A stretch of DNA of 64,000 nt, from positions 558,001 to 622,000 of the forward strand of contig NZ_CP114588.1 of assembly GCF_027286325.1 (NCBI RefSeq), in the 5' to 3' direction. Made by a program: the position numbers and the translations under genes. The first letter of the stretch is position 1; every line of letters begins with the position of its first letter. The notes below the pieces were generated by a model that was not told where the DNA came from, searched no databases, and saw only the letters and a program-made list of their open reading frames with translations. Below, in pieces: positions 1 to 11,500 of the stretch. This stretch comes from Salinivibrio kushneri. GTDB lineage: Bacteria; Pseudomonadota; Gammaproteobacteria; Enterobacterales; Vibrionaceae.

Positions 1-2
1 AC

Positions 3-341
3 CTGGTATATTTAATAACCCAGCACGCATTCGTGGATGGGATCGTTGTGGCGATTGCCACGGTAGGCAACACGCTCGGTGGCATGACCAATTACGCTAT
101 CGGGCGCTGGCTGCCCGATTATCAGCCGCATCAATCATGGCACCGTCGAGCGCTCGCGTGGCTGCAACGCTACGGCTATGCCGCGCTGCTGCTAAGCTGG
201 GTGCCGGTGATTGGTGATCCGTTATGCGTGGTGGCTGGTTGGCTGCGCCTTCGACAGTCTTGGTGTTGGGTGGTCATCTTTATTGCAAAAGCATCACGCT
301 ACCTAGTGATTGTGATTTCATTCCGTTGGGTAGCAGGTTAG
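3..341 (+). CDS. yqaA: YqaA family inner-membrane protein (3' part only)
   Basis: This is the C-terminal part of a small membrane protein; the reading frame is open to the left edge of the window, so the start lies outside. The visible part has the family landmarks: a glycine-rich segment (VGNTLGGMTNYAIGR), the WLQRYGYAALLLSW segment, PVIGDPLCVVAGW, and a last hydrophobic helix. It resembles E. coli YqaA, a relative of the DedA/VTT membrane proteins with no firmly assigned function. In E. coli yqaA also lies just upstream of gshA, and here only the M16 peptidase gene intervenes. An internal GTG at 33 is not the true start because conserved sequence continues upstream of it. Confidence 0.85.
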   Translation: MVYLITQHAFVDGIVVAIATVGNTLGGMTNYAIGRWLPDYQPHQSWHRRALAWLQRYGYAALLLSWVPVIGDPLCVVAGWLRLRQSWCWVVIFIAKASRYLVIVISFRWVAG

Positions 342-351
342 GAATTATTAT

Positions 352-3201
352 ATGCCACGTTTATTGCTCGCCACATTTTTCTTACTATCTGTCTTGTCAG
401 GGTGTCAGCTTACAGGCTCTTCGCCGACTCAAACGCCTGAGGGCATTACGTGGATCAAAACCGTTTCGCCCCCCGCGGGCAGCGCCCAAGTCCCTTATCA
501 GCAATTTAAATTAGATAATGGACTGACGGTGTTGTTGCATGAGGACCACTCCGACCCTCTTGTTAACGTTGATGTTCGCTATCACGTCGGTTCTGCCCGA
601 GAAGAGCCGGGAAAATCAGGCTTCGCACACTTTTTTGAGCATATGATGTTCGAGGGCTCAGAGCATGTGGATGATCACGGTAAGCGCATAAAAGAAGTGG
701 GAGGCTATAACAATGGCTCAACCAATCGTGATACCACCCAGTATTATCAAACGGTGCCAGCCAACGAATTAGAGCGTGTCCTTTGGCTTGAATCTGATCG
801 CATGGGCTTTTTGCTGGATGCTGTCTCTCAGCGCAAATTTGAAGTGCAACGTGACACGGTGAAAAACGAGCGGGCATTTCGTATAGATAATGTCCCTTAT
901 GGCCGCGTTAACGAGACCATTAATCAAGCACTCTATCCTGAGGGCCATCCGTATTCATGGCCAGTGATTGGTTACGTCGAGGATCTTAACCGTGTAGATG
1001 TGACGGATCTTAAGCAGTTTTTCTTACGCTGGTATGGCCCTAACAACGCCACCCTCACCATTGGTGGCGACATCGATATTCAGCAAACCCTTGCTTGGGT
1101 GAAAAAATACTTTGGTGATATTCCTCGAGGCCCATCAATACCAGAGGCGAAACCTCAATCGGTCACGTTGGACGGCCCTCGCTTTGTGACATTGGAAGAT
1201 AAGGTCTCACAACCGGTATTACTGATGACCTTTCCTACCAGTGTGCCTGAGACCGATACCACGACGCGCCTGGGAGTGCTGGCCAATGTATTGGGACAAG
1301 GGCGTGACAGTGTGCTTTATCAATCTCTTGTACAAACTGGGCAGTTGTTAAGTGCAGGTGCATCGCACCAGTGTGGTGAGCTGGCCTGTACGTTTGATAT
1401 CTACGGTGTCGGCCGCCAAGGCCAATCACTGGCTGAAATCCGTACCTTGTTAACACAAACCATGGCGCAGTTTGAGGTAAAAGGGGTGAGTGACGAGGAT
1501 ATCAACCAAATTCAATCCATGGTGGAAGCCGATAATATCTTTGCGCTGCAAAGTGTGGACGGCAAGGTATCACAGCTAGCAAGTGACTATACGCTCTACG
1601 GTGATGCAAACCGTATGAATCAGCGCCTTGCACGCCTTAATGCGGTGACCCCTGACAAGGTGATGGAAAGCTATCGGCAGTGGATAAAAGATCAGCCCGC
1701 AGTAAATACCAGTGTGGTCCCTATTGGACGGACGGACTTGGTCGCTGCGCCAGCGAATTTTATCTATCAACGTCCAGAATATGACCAAGCACAGACGCAA
1801 AACCAGCACGACACGTTAGCACGACGTGATACCCCAGAAAGTTTCGATCGCACCCAGATCCCGGCTCCTAATGGGAGTGTCACGGTCAATGTGCCACGCA
1901 TTTATCGGGCAGACCTGGACAATGGTATTCACCTGGCAGGCACAGTGAGTCGCGAGACACCCACGGTCACCTTGCAGCTTCGTTTACCCGCCGGCACCTT
2001 GATGGAGCCTAACGATCAGCGAGGCATCGCTAACTTAACGGCAACGATGGTTACCGAGGGCGCGGCAGGTATGTCAGCCGCTGAGCTGACGCGAGCGCTA
2101 GACAAGCTGGGCAGTCGAGTCAATGTCGCTGCAGACAGTTACTACACACAAATCACAGTAACGTCACTGAAAAAGCACCTGGGAGAGACCCTTAAACTGG
2201 TAAACAAAACCTTGCGTGCACCGACGTTTGCAGAAAAAGATTTTGACCGTGTTAAAGCTCAGTTATTGGAGGGCATGGCATCTCGCGCTGATGATGCAGG
2301 TTGGTTAGCCAGCCAAGCGACAAACCAGCTGTTATATCAAGATGCCACCTTCCGTGCCCCAGAGGGAGGCGTCGCGGAAGATATTGCAGCGATGACACTT
2401 GACGATGTTAAACACTTCTACCGTCAGCACTACGTATTGAAAGGCAGCCAACTGATCGTGGTGGGGGATCTTTCTCGTGAACATGCGATCAACTTAGCCA
2501 ACCGGATCACGCCGTGGCAAGCGCAAATGCAACCTACGGCTCAGGTGGCGCGTGCCGTCCCGAAAGACTACGACCAGGCACAAATTTGGCTGGTGGATAA
2601 GCCGCAAGCACCACAAACCAGTATTCGTATGGTGCGCCATGGTATGCCCTACGATGCCACTGGCTCGATGTTTAAAACCCGCTTAGCCAACTTTAATTTA
2701 GGGGGCAATTTTAATGCACGCCTGAATCAAAGCTTGCGTCAAGATAAAGGCTATACCTATGGCGCGCACAGTGGTGTTTATGGCGGCCGGCAGACAGGCA
2801 CTATAGAAGTCAGTACCGATGTGCGCGCAGATGCGACACACGATGCGATCAAAGCGCTATGGCAAGAAATGGCGCATGCACAAGAAAATGGCTTTTCCGC
2901 ACAAGAATTGGCTTACTTGCGTCAATCTAGTGGTCAGCGTGATGCGCTGCGTTATGAAACGCCATGGGAAAAAGCAGGCTTGATCGCGCATATTGAGGCC
3001 TTTGAATTAGACGACAACTACCGTGAGGCACAAAAAGCGTTATTGCAATCAATCACATTGCAACAGCTGAATGCCCAAGCGGCACGTTGGTTTGATCCTA
3101 ACGACTATCAAATCATTGTGGTCGGGGATGCGTCTCGCCTTGGCGATAGCTTACGTCAACTTGGCTTGCCAGTGCGCACGTTAGCACTTGATTACCGATA
3201 A
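352..3201 (+). CDS. Lipoprotein-type M16 family zinc metallopeptidase
   Basis: A 949-residue protein with two M16 (pitrilysin/insulinase-like) halves. A short signal ends in a lipobox (LSGC, Cys18), so it is probably a lipoprotein facing the periplasm. The first half carries the inverted zinc motif HFFEH (residues 93-97) and a downstream KNER with the likely third zinc ligand Glu173. The second half, from about residue 505, lacks HxxEH and is the usual non-catalytic partner domain. Such proteins degrade peptides, but the substrate cannot be told from sequence. The gene starts 10 nt after yqaA and probably shares its transcript. It is not ptrA (protease III), which in E. coli lies between recC and recB. 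Confidence 0.9.
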   Translation: MPRLLLATFFLLSVLSGCQLTGSSPTQTPEGITWIKTVSPPAGSAQVPYQQFKLDNGLTVLLHEDHSDPLVNVDVRYHVGSAREEPGKSGFAHFFEHMMFEGSEHVDDHGKRIKEVGGYNNGSTNRDTTQYYQTVPANELERVLWLESDRMGFLLDAVSQRKFEVQRDTVKNERAFRIDNVPYGRVNETINQALYPEGHPYSWPVIGYVEDLNRVDVTDLKQFFLRWYGPNNATLTIGGDIDIQQTLAWVKKYFGDIPRGPSIPEAKPQSVTLDGPRFVTLEDKVSQPVLLMTFPTSVPETDTTTRLGVLANVLGQGRDSVLYQSLVQTGQLLSAGASHQCGELACTFDIYGVGRQGQSLAEIRTLLTQTMAQFEVKGVSDEDINQIQSMVEADNIFALQSVDGKVSQLASDYTLYGDANRMNQRLARLNAVTPDKVMESYRQWIKDQPAVNTSVVPIGRTDLVAAPANFIYQRPEYDQAQTQNQHDTLARRDTPESFDRTQIPAPNGSVTVNVPRIYRADLDNGIHLAGTVSRETPTVTLQLRLPAGTLMEPNDQRGIANLTATMVTEGAAGMSAAELTRALDKLGSRVNVAADSYYTQITVTSLKKHLGETLKLVNKTLRAPTFAEKDFDRVKAQLLEGMASRADDAGWLASQATNQLLYQDATFRAPEGGVAEDIAAMTLDDVKHFYRQHYVLKGSQLIVVGDLSREHAINLANRITPWQAQMQPTAQVARAVPKDYDQAQIWLVDKPQAPQTSIRMVRHGMPYDATGSMFKTRLANFNLGGNFNARLNQSLRQDKGYTYGAHSGVYGGRQTGTIEVSTDVRADATHDAIKALWQEMAHAQENGFSAQELAYLRQSSGQRDALRYETPWEKAGLIAHIEAFELDDNYREAQKALLQSITLQQLNAQAARWFDPNDYQIIVVGDASRLGDSLRQLGLPVRTLALDYR

Positions 3202-3298
3202 GCCTATTTGGATAAACTTACTCCGCTGCGTGATGGCTTTTGAGTAATAGCTTGTTTATATTGACCGCCACGCAGCTTAAAAAAATAAGAGATACATT

Positions 3299-4876
3299 TT
3301 GACTGACTTTACCCAACGGTTAGCGCGTTTAGCGCAAAACCCAGATGCCTTAAAGGGGATTGGCCGCGGATTGGAGCGCGAGGCATTACGCATTACACCA
3401 GCGGGGCATTTAGCGCAGACGGCGCATCCAGAGACGCTTGGATCCGCGCTGACACACCGTTGGATCACGACGGATTTTGCTGAATCGCTGTTGGAGTTTA
3501 TTACGCCTGTTAACACCTCGGTGAAAGGGATGCTGGACGAGTTACAGGACATCCATCGCTTTACCTATCAGCAAATGGGCGACGAACAATTGTGGCCCAT
3601 GTCAATGCCATGCGTGGTGGCATCGGAAGACGATATCACCTTAGCGCAATACGGCAGCTCAAATATTGGGCGGATGAAGACCTTGTATCGCCAAGGGCTC
3701 AAGCATCGCTATGGCAGTGTGATGCAAGTGATCTCAGGGGTGCATTTTAACATTTCTTTGCCTGAGACATTTTGGCAGCATTTGTACCACTCAGACACAG
3801 TAAGCCAAGCGTCAGTCACCCAAGGTTACTTTGATCTTATTCGTAATTATTACCGCCATGGTTGGATGATCCCTTATCTATTTGGTGCGTCACCTGCGTT
3901 ATGTGGCTCGTTTATCAAGCATGCGGAAAGCCAGTTGCCCTTTGAACATATGCCGTCAGGTACGTGTTACTTACCTTATGCAACGTCGCTGCGCTTGAGT
4001 GATTTAGGGTATACCAATAATGCGCAAGCGGATCTGAAAATTGGTTTTAACACCCTAGAGCAATACCTTGAAGGATTAAGAAGCGCGATTCGTACTCCCT
4101 CACAGGCGTTTGCCAAGTTAGGTATTCGTGATGGCGAGACGTATCGTCAGCTCAACACCAATGTGCTGCAAATTGAAAACGAGCTCTATGCGCCTATACG
4201 CCCCAAACGGAATGCCGAAAGCGGTGAAAAGCCGACCGAGGCGCTTGAGCGAGGCGGTGTCGAGTACATTGAGGTGCGCTCTTTGGACGTCAATCCATAC
4301 AGCCCGGTGGGGATTGAAGAGGATCAGATCCATTTTCTTGATCTCTTTGTCTCCTGGTGTGCGTTATCGCCTTCTGAGCCGATGACCGACCCTGAGCTCA
4401 ATTGCTGGCGTGACAATTGGAACAAAATTGTACTCGAAGGCCGCAAACCAGGCTTAACCCTGACCACAGGATGTGAGGGCGAGACCCTGACGCAAGCAGC
4501 GTGGGGGTTACAAGTGATGGGTGAGCTTAAGCAGTTGGCGAAAGTGATGGATCAAGCCGTTGGGGACCATCGTTATGAAACAGTATGTGACAAGATGATC
4601 GCCTGCTTTGATAACCCAGAGCTTACCCTATCAGGTAGGGTGCTCGCGGACGTGATAGCGCAAGGTGGTATTGGCGGCTTGGGATTGGGTCTTGCGTGTG
4701 ACCATAAAGCGGCGCTAGCGGATGTGCCCTACAAGATCCACAGTGATGCAGACTTTTTACAAGAAGCGAAAGAGAGCGTCGCGCGTCAAAAAGCGGTAGA
4801 AGAGAGTGATACTCAAACCTTTGAATCCTTTTTGAATGCTTACTTTAAAGATGTGCCCATGGCCGAAAGCTGGTAA
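3299..4876 (+). CDS. gshA: Glutamate-cysteine ligase (class I)
   Basis: It catalyses the first step of glutathione synthesis: ATP-dependent joining of glutamate, through its gamma-carboxyl, to cysteine. The 525-residue protein aligns throughout with E. coli GshA (518 residues), including [13 protein letters not shown] near the start, the segment [19 protein letters not shown], and [13 protein letters not shown] in the middle. The start is a TTG at 3299; E. coli gshA is also known to use TTG, which normally limits translation. The SD sequence upstream is weak (AAGAGA). The order yqaA, gshA, luxS matches E. coli, with one extra gene inserted on each side of gshA here. Confidence 0.97.
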   Translation: MTDFTQRLARLAQNPDALKGIGRGLEREALRITPAGHLAQTAHPETLGSALTHRWITTDFAESLLEFITPVNTSVKGMLDELQDIHRFTYQQMGDEQLWPMSMPCVVASEDDITLAQYGSSNIGRMKTLYRQGLKHRYGSVMQVISGVHFNISLPETFWQHLYHSDTVSQASVTQGYFDLIRNYYRHGWMIPYLFGASPALCGSFIKHAESQLPFEHMPSGTCYLPYATSLRLSDLGYTNNAQADLKIGFNTLEQYLEGLRSAIRTPSQAFAKLGIRDGETYRQLNTNVLQIENELYAPIRPKRNAESGEKPTEALERGGVEYIEVRSLDVNPYSPVGIEEDQIHFLDLFVSWCALSPSEPMTDPELNCWRDNWNKIVLEGRKPGLTLTTGCEGETLTQAAWGLQVMGELKQLAKVMDQAVGDHRYETVCDKMIACFDNPELTLSGRVLADVIAQGGIGGLGLGLACDHKAALADVPYKIHSDADFLQEAKESVARQKAVEESDTQTFESFLNAYFKDVPMAESW

Positions 4877-4887
4877 CTAGGCTCACC

Positions 4888-5505
4888 ATGACCAGAGCGC
4901 GCTTGATCTGTCGTTTAGCTGCCCTCTTTCTTGTTGTGGGCGTATCCGGATGTGCCACACCGCCGCCGGACAACCCTAACAATCTTTGTGATATTTTCGA
5001 CCAGCACCCCGACTGGTTTGAAGCGGCGGTCGAAATGGAAGAAGATTGGGGGACGCCCATCCAAGTCGCGATGGCATTTGTTAAGCAGGAAAGCGCGTTT
5101 GTTCATGATGCCTTACCGCCTCGTGATTATGTACTAGGGGTTTTACCTTGGGGGCGAGTGAGCAGTGCGTATGGGTATGCGCAAGCGCAAGATCCTGCGT
5201 GGTCTGATTATCAAAAAGCCACAGACAATGGCGGCTCCCGCACTGACTTTGCCGATGCGTTACAGTTTATTGGTTGGTATACCGATGCAACCTACCGCCA
5301 ACTCGGGGTGTCTAAGTGGGATGTGTATCGTCAGTATTTGGCTTACCATGAAGGTAGAGGTGGATTTCAGCGCGGCTCGTTTGAGGGGAAACCCGGGTTA
5401 AAACGCGTGGCGCGTAAAGTCGAACAACAAGCAAAGGACTACGGTTGGCAATTAAAAGGTTGCCGACAACGACTCGAGGATAATCTGAGCTGGTGGCCAT
5501 TCTAA
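4888..5505 (+). CDS. Lysozyme-like (SLT-type) lipoprotein
   Basis: A 205-residue lipoprotein: the signal peptide ends in VSGC (Cys22). The mature part looks like a lytic-transglycosylase-type fold, with VKQESAF (candidate catalytic Glu), then SSAYGYAQ and a late YLAYHEG segment, all typical of soluble lytic transglycosylase relatives. That suggests a peptidoglycan-acting or peptidoglycan-binding role in the outer-membrane inner leaflet. It lies 11 nt after gshA and 28 nt before luxS and so probably belongs to a gshA-luxS transcript. Similar genes between gshA and luxS occur in vibrios as far as I recall. Activity is inferred from motifs only. Confidence 0.75.
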   Translation: MTRARLICRLAALFLVVGVSGCATPPPDNPNNLCDIFDQHPDWFEAAVEMEEDWGTPIQVAMAFVKQESAFVHDALPPRDYVLGVLPWGRVSSAYGYAQAQDPAWSDYQKATDNGGSRTDFADALQFIGWYTDATYRQLGVSKWDVYRQYLAYHEGRGGFQRGSFEGKPGLKRVARKVEQQAKDYGWQLKGCRQRLEDNLSWWPF

Positions 5506-5522
5506 GGTCATCGCGAGGGATA

Positions 5523-5530
5523 AAGGAGGT
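5523..5530 (+). promoter_or_regulatory. Near-perfect Shine-Dalgarno of luxS
   Basis: The sequence AAGGAGGT ends just upstream of the luxS ATG at 5534 and can pair over 8 nt with the 16S rRNA 3' end. The preceding genes in this stretch have weak sites, so luxS is likely translated much more efficiently than gshA from the same message. Confidence 0.7.
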
Positions 5531-5533
5531 AAG

Positions 5534-6052
5534 ATGCCACTATTAGATAGTTTTACGGTTGACCATACTCGCATGCATGCGCCGGCTGTGCGTGTTGCCA
5601 AAACGATGCAAACGCCCAGCGGTGATACTATCACTGTGTTTGACCTTCGTTTTTGTCGCCCTAACGAAGAGCACTTGACAGAAAAAGGGATCCACACGCT
5701 CGAGCACCTGTTTGCTGGCTTTATGCGTAAGCATCTCAACAGCGATAAGGTTGAGATCATTGATATCTCGCCGATGGGGTGTCGTACTGGCTTCTACATG
5801 AGTCTGATTGGCGAACCACAAGAGCCTGAGGTGGCGAAAGCATGGGAACTGGCGATGGAAGATGTGCTGGTTGTGCCGTCGCAAGACAAGATCCCTGAGC
5901 TCAACGAGTATCAATGCGGGACATATGAGATGCACTCACTCAGCGAGGCGAAAGATATCGCTCGTACCATCATCGATGCAGGCGTGACCGTGAATAAAAA
6001 CGATGATCTTTCCTTACCTGAGTCCATGCTACAAACGTTGCGCGTTGACTAG
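5534..6052 (+). CDS. luxS: S-ribosylhomocysteine lyase (AI-2 synthase)
   Basis: It cleaves S-ribosylhomocysteine to homocysteine and DPD, the precursor of autoinducer-2, and recycles the product of SAM-dependent methylation. The protein is 172 residues, the normal length, with the metal ligands His54 and His58 in HTLEH and Cys128 in YQCGT, plus the conserved start [14 protein letters not shown]. The ATG at 5534 follows a very strong ribosome site. A rho-independent terminator follows directly. The next genes downstream encode LuxP and LuxQ, the AI-2 receptor pair, which makes synthesis and sensing adjacent. Confidence 0.98.
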   Translation: MPLLDSFTVDHTRMHAPAVRVAKTMQTPSGDTITVFDLRFCRPNEEHLTEKGIHTLEHLFAGFMRKHLNSDKVEIIDISPMGCRTGFYMSLIGEPQEPEVAKAWELAMEDVLVVPSQDKIPELNEYQCGTYEMHSLSEAKDIARTIIDAGVTVNKNDDLSLPESMLQTLRVD

Positions 6053-6073
6053 CGCGCCTCAGCCTTGAACGTC

Positions 6074-6104
6074 AACGGCAGTCCATATTGGGCTGCCGTT
6101 TTTC
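6074..6104 (+). terminator. Rho-independent terminator after luxS
   Basis: An 11-bp stem (6074-6084 with 6090-6100, one G-T pair) has loop ATATT and is followed by a T-run. It separates luxS from luxP. Confidence 0.85.
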
Positions 6105-6139
6105 TTGGTATTTATGGCTTTCTCCCTTTTTTGTCTTGA

Positions 6140-7402
<1,263 letters not shown>

Positions 7403-7405
7403 AAA

Positions 7406-9958
7406 ATGGCCATATCGGGTTCGCCGAAGCTGTCACTGTCTCAATTACTGACCCGTTTGATTGTGGTCTTTTTCCTCTTTGTGACGGCCGGGGTGTATAT
7501 ACAGAGTTATCAGCTTACTTTGGCGGGGATTAATCAAGAAATCACCCGCACGCTGACGCAGACTTCTCGCCTGTTGCAAAATGTGTTTGACAGTCGTCTC
7601 ACATCACTACAAATCCACCAAAATACCAATGCCGCGAGTGCGACACTGCAGTCAATGGTGGCGAATGAGAACAGCGCGGCGTTGGATGACTATTTTATCG
7701 AACAAGAGCAACAAGACGTGGCCAACACCCCCGATTTCCGCTTTATCGCCAAAGACGATCGGGTGCTTTGGCATGATGGCAGTAGCTTGTTTCATGGGAT
7801 TGATGGTGACGAGCTGGAACAGTTACGTCTGCAACTCAGAGGCGTTAACCGCTGGACGTTAACCACCATAACCACAGAGGTGGAGCAAAGTTATTTGTTG
7901 ATGCGGCGAACGCCAATCGTGTTTCAGTCTAGTGGCAAGCTGGGTGGTTACTTATATGTGGTGGTGATGCTTAATGGCAACTTCTCGTTTGTCAAAAGTT
8001 TGCAGCGCGCCAGCGGTACGCAAGCGGTGTGGCTGTCTGCTGATAATGTCACGCTTGCCTCGACACTGAGCGGCAACGATGACATTGGTCGCGATCTTAC
8101 GCTTCCTGCGCCAGGAGAGAGCCAGGCATTTCGTCACTATTTGGTGAGCCAAGCCAAGTTACACATCGCCGGTGAGCCCTCAAAAATAGCGCTATTGTCG
8201 GCACAGCAAAATGACAATGTGGTGGCACTGCAACGCCAAATGGGAATTAACCTGCTGTTGACCACGATGGTGATTATCGTGGCAGCGATTTGGGTGAACC
8301 GATTTGTGCAAACGCGCATCGCGGATTCACTGGAAAAATTGATGCGTTATACCCAAGGTGCGCGTTCGCGACAGCGTACCTTGCCTTTTGCGGGCTCGGA
8401 TATTGAAGAGTTTAACCATATCGGTAAGACCTTGGAGTCCACCTTTGATGCCTTGTATGAAAAAGAGCGCTCCCTGCAAGATCTGTTTGATTATGCCTTG
8501 TCACCTATCATCGTTTGGGACACCGACTTTGCCATCACACGTATTAACCCCGCGGCCAAATTAAAGCTGAATTATGATGAGCAGATCCATGCGTCCAGTT
8601 GGTTATATGACCAATTCATGTATGCCATTTCACCGCATCTTAAACGGTCAGTTAACGGTACGATTTTAAAAGGGGTCAATATCGAGATTGATCGTCGGGT
8701 TTATCGTTGGAACCTGGCGCCTTTAATGGTCGACAACCAAGTGAAAGCGGTGATTGGACAGGGGCAAGAAATCACTTCATTGATTGAAGCGGAGCAACAG
8801 AGCCAACGCGCCAAAGAAGCGGCAGAAGCCTCTGCCCGTGCCAAGTCTGAGTTCTTAGCTAAGATGAGTCATGAAATTCGAACACCGCTCAATGGTATCT
8901 TAGGCATCACCCAGATATTGAGTGATAAGGCGAAAGAGAAAGAGCAAAAAGAGCTTTTAGGGAGCCTCTACCAAAGTGGTGAGCACTTACTCACTGTGTT
9001 GAATGATGTGCTGGATCTTTCCAAAATAGAACAAGGAAAGATGACCATCGAGCACGGCGACTTTTATCTGCACGACATGATTCGCACGGTTGAGAATATC
9101 TATACCCCGATTTGTGAGAGTAAACAGATTGGATTGACGATTGATGCGCCCGTTGCGGGTGACACCATGGTTTGTTCTGATCAATCACGCCTGACTCAGA
9201 TCCTTTTCAACTTGATGAGCAATGCGGTGAAATTCACCCATGTGGGCAAGGTGGGGATGAACATCAAATTGGTCGAGTCGGGTGAGCAAACAAGCTTACA
9301 TATAGAGGTTACTGACACGGGGGTGGGGATGAATCAACAAGCGCTAGCATCCTTGTTTGACCCTTTTGTACAAGCTGACTCCAGCGTCACGCGGACATAC
9401 GGAGGCAGTGGCTTGGGATTATCTATCGTGAAAAGCTTACTCGACTTGCTCGGGGGGGACATTGATGTGACCAGTGAGCCAGATAAAGGTAGCCGCTTTA
9501 TGGTCACTGTGCCTGTGACCGTGACACACGCTAAACCCGAACAAGCCGTAGAGGTTGACCCCTTTGATCCCGCGTCTTTGGGTATAGAGCGGTTGTTGCT
9601 GGTCGAGGATAACAAAATCAATGCCATGGTGGCTCAAGCGTTTTGCAAAAAATACCAGATTGATGTTGATTGGGTGAAAGATGGGGAGCAGGCGCTCGAA
9701 CGTCTCCAACAGGCAGATTATGATTTGGTATTAATGGATAATCATATGCCCAAGCTTGGCGGCATTGATGCGACGAAAGCGATTCGTAAAACCTTGGGGC
9801 TCGCTGTCCCTATCTATGCTTGCACGGCAGATGCGTACGGCCATGTGCATGAGGCCTTTTATCAAGCGGGCGCAGACTATGTGATTGTTAAACCGATCAA
9901 AGAGGCCAGCTTTATTGAAGCATTACGGCATTACACCTGTACGGAAAACAGCTCTTGA
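7406..9958 (+). CDS. luxQ: Hybrid sensor kinase/phosphatase LuxQ
   Basis: The AI-2 signalling sensor that, with LuxP, feeds phosphate through LuxU to LuxO in vibrios. The 850-residue protein has an N-terminal membrane helix (about 15-35), a periplasmic sensing region to about 285, and a second membrane helix. A PAS-like region (about 360-455) follows, then a histidine kinase core with His489 in KMSHEIRTPLNG, an ATPase domain with DTGVGM and GSGLGLSIV, and a C-terminal receiver domain with phospho-acceptor Asp778 in VLMDNHMP. V. harveyi LuxQ is of similar length and layout. LuxU and LuxO are not in this window. It is tightly coupled to luxP, and a strong terminator follows. Confidence 0.95.
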   Translation: MAISGSPKLSLSQLLTRLIVVFFLFVTAGVYIQSYQLTLAGINQEITRTLTQTSRLLQNVFDSRLTSLQIHQNTNAASATLQSMVANENSAALDDYFIEQEQQDVANTPDFRFIAKDDRVLWHDGSSLFHGIDGDELEQLRLQLRGVNRWTLTTITTEVEQSYLLMRRTPIVFQSSGKLGGYLYVVVMLNGNFSFVKSLQRASGTQAVWLSADNVTLASTLSGNDDIGRDLTLPAPGESQAFRHYLVSQAKLHIAGEPSKIALLSAQQNDNVVALQRQMGINLLLTTMVIIVAAIWVNRFVQTRIADSLEKLMRYTQGARSRQRTLPFAGSDIEEFNHIGKTLESTFDALYEKERSLQDLFDYALSPIIVWDTDFAITRINPAAKLKLNYDEQIHASSWLYDQFMYAISPHLKRSVNGTILKGVNIEIDRRVYRWNLAPLMVDNQVKAVIGQGQEITSLIEAEQQSQRAKEAAEASARAKSEFLAKMSHEIRTPLNGILGITQILSDKAKEKEQKELLGSLYQSGEHLLTVLNDVLDLSKIEQGKMTIEHGDFYLHDMIRTVENIYTPICESKQIGLTIDAPVAGDTMVCSDQSRLTQILFNLMSNAVKFTHVGKVGMNIKLVESGEQTSLHIEVTDTGVGMNQQALASLFDPFVQADSSVTRTYGGSGLGLSIVKSLLDLLGGDIDVTSEPDKGSRFMVTVPVTVTHAKPEQAVEVDPFDPASLGIERLLLVEDNKINAMVAQAFCKKYQIDVDWVKDGEQALERLQQADYDLVLMDNHMPKLGGIDATKAIRKTLGLAVPIYACTADAYGHVHEAFYQAGADYVIVKPIKEASFIEALRHYTCTENSS

Positions 9959-10010
9959 TGATGGCTGATGCACCGGTCGATCATGTGGCGAATGAAAAAG
10001 AGTAAGACAG

Positions 10011-10036
10011 AAAGGTGGGGAATGCCCCACCTTTTC
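10011..10036 (+). terminator. Rho-independent terminator after luxPQ
   Basis: A perfect 10-bp stem AAAGGTGGGG/CCCCACCTTT with loop AATG runs into T residues. It lies 52 nt after the luxQ stop, and the next gene is convergent. Confidence 0.85.
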
Positions 10037-10107
10037 CCGTTTATTTCACGGTTGTTATGACTTGCTCAGCTTACTTGTTGTGATATCGCTGATGCGATGG
10101 CGTCAAA

Positions 10108-11394
10108 CTAACTGTCTAAACTGGCTTGTGGTTGCTTGGCTGGTAACACCTTGACTTGCTTAATCATATTGTCTGCGACGTCGACAATTTCAATATGATG
10201 GCCATCAATTTCCACACTTAAGCGGTTGTTAGGAATATCTTCCAGGTGTTCGAGGATGAGTCCATTGAGAGTACGCGGCCCATCGGTCGGCAGGGCCCAA
10301 TTAAGGCTCTTATTCAAGTCGCGAATATTGGCGCTGCCCTCAATCAGATACCCTCCGTCGGTCAATGGTGTAATTTCTTCTGCCAAGCTCGGTGACAATG
10401 ATGTTGTAAATTCGCCCACGATCTCTTCGAGAATATCTTCCAAAGTCACCAAGCCGATCATGTCGCCATATTCGTCAACGACCAAACCAATACGTTGCTT
10501 GTTGCGCTGGAACTTCAGCATTTGCACGTTCAGTGGTGTGCCTTCAGGAATAAAGTACACTTCGTCGGCGGCACGAAGCAGCGTTTCTTTGTTAAATTCG
10601 TTTTTCTCTACCATTAAGCGGTACGCTTTGCGCACCCGCAGCATGCCAACGACTTCGTCGATGGTGTCGCGATAGAGTACCATCCGTCCATGCGGAGCAT
10701 GCGTGAACTGACGCATGATTGACTTCCAGTCATCATTGATATTGATCCCGGTGATTTCATTACGGGGTACCATAATGTCATCCACGGTCACTTCTTCTAA
10801 CTCAAGAATCGACAGCAGCATATGCTGGTGGCGGCGAGGGATCAGACTGCCTGCTTCATTAACAATCGTGCGCAGTTCCTCGGTGCTTAAGCTGTCTTTG
10901 CCATCCGCCTTGGCGCCTAACCCCAGTATCCGTAAAAAGCCATTGGTAATAAAATTCACCAAACTGACCAACGGATAGAAAATTTTCATCAGGATGGTCA
11001 GCACAAAGCTGCTGATAAATGAAACCCGCTCAGGGTAGAGGGCGGCAAGTGTTTTTGGGGTCACCTCAGCGAAAACCAAAATCACCATGGTCAGAGCGCC
11101 GGTGGCGATCGCGATACCGGCATCACCGTAAAGGCGCAAGCCTAAAACGGTCGCGATCGACGAGGCAAGAATATTGACCAGGTTATTACCAATCAGGATA
11201 AGCCCGATCAGCCGGTCTGGCCGAGTGAGCAGTTTTTCGACTCGCTTAGCGCCGCTATGGCCTGATTTAGAAAGGTGGCGTAACCGGTAGCGGTTAAGGG
11301 CCATCATGCCTGTCTCAGACCCGGAAAAATAACCGGAAATGACGATAAGCAATACCAAAAGGGAAATTAAAATTCCCGTCGATATGTCGTCCAA
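10108..11394 (-). CDS. yfjD: CNNM/CorB-type magnesium transporter-like protein (YfjD)
   Basis: A 428-residue inner-membrane protein: the N-terminal DUF21 domain has several membrane helices (about 1-180), including the GSETGMMALNRYRL segment, followed by a tandem CBS pair (about 200-330, with MVPRNEI and VDEYGDMIGLVTLEDILEEIVGE) and a C-terminal CorC/HlyC domain. The family includes bacterial CorB and animal CNNM proteins, tied to Mg2+ export or homeostasis. The neighbourhood (yfjD, ypjD, ffh) is the same as in E. coli. It lies about 105 nt after ypjD on the same strand and may share its message. Confidence 0.93.
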   Translation of the reverse strand: MDDISTGILISLLVLLIVISGYFSGSETGMMALNRYRLRHLSKSGHSGAKRVEKLLTRPDRLIGLILIGNNLVNILASSIATVLGLRLYGDAGIAIATGALTMVILVFAEVTPKTLAALYPERVSFISSFVLTILMKIFYPLVSLVNFITNGFLRILGLGAKADGKDSLSTEELRTIVNEAGSLIPRRHQHMLLSILELEEVTVDDIMVPRNEITGININDDWKSIMRQFTHAPHGRMVLYRDTIDEVVGMLRVRKAYRLMVEKNEFNKETLLRAADEVYFIPEGTPLNVQMLKFQRNKQRIGLVVDEYGDMIGLVTLEDILEEIVGEFTTSLSPSLAEEITPLTDGGYLIEGSANIRDLNKSLNWALPTDGPRTLNGLILEHLEDIPNNRLSVEIDGHHIEIVDVADNMIKQVKVLPAKQPQASLDS

Positions 11395-11500
11395 CGAACT
11401 GTTCCTTACGTTTGTTTGAAGATCAGAGCCTATGCTCGAGTGTACACTACTGCCACGCGCCTATGGGGCCGTTTGCCCTTTGCCATATGCGCGCACTGTC

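Noticed and set aside
352..3201. M16 peptidase as ptrA
   Set aside because: The recBCD-linked ptrA is absent here; this protein is a lipoprotein beside yqaA and has a different layout.
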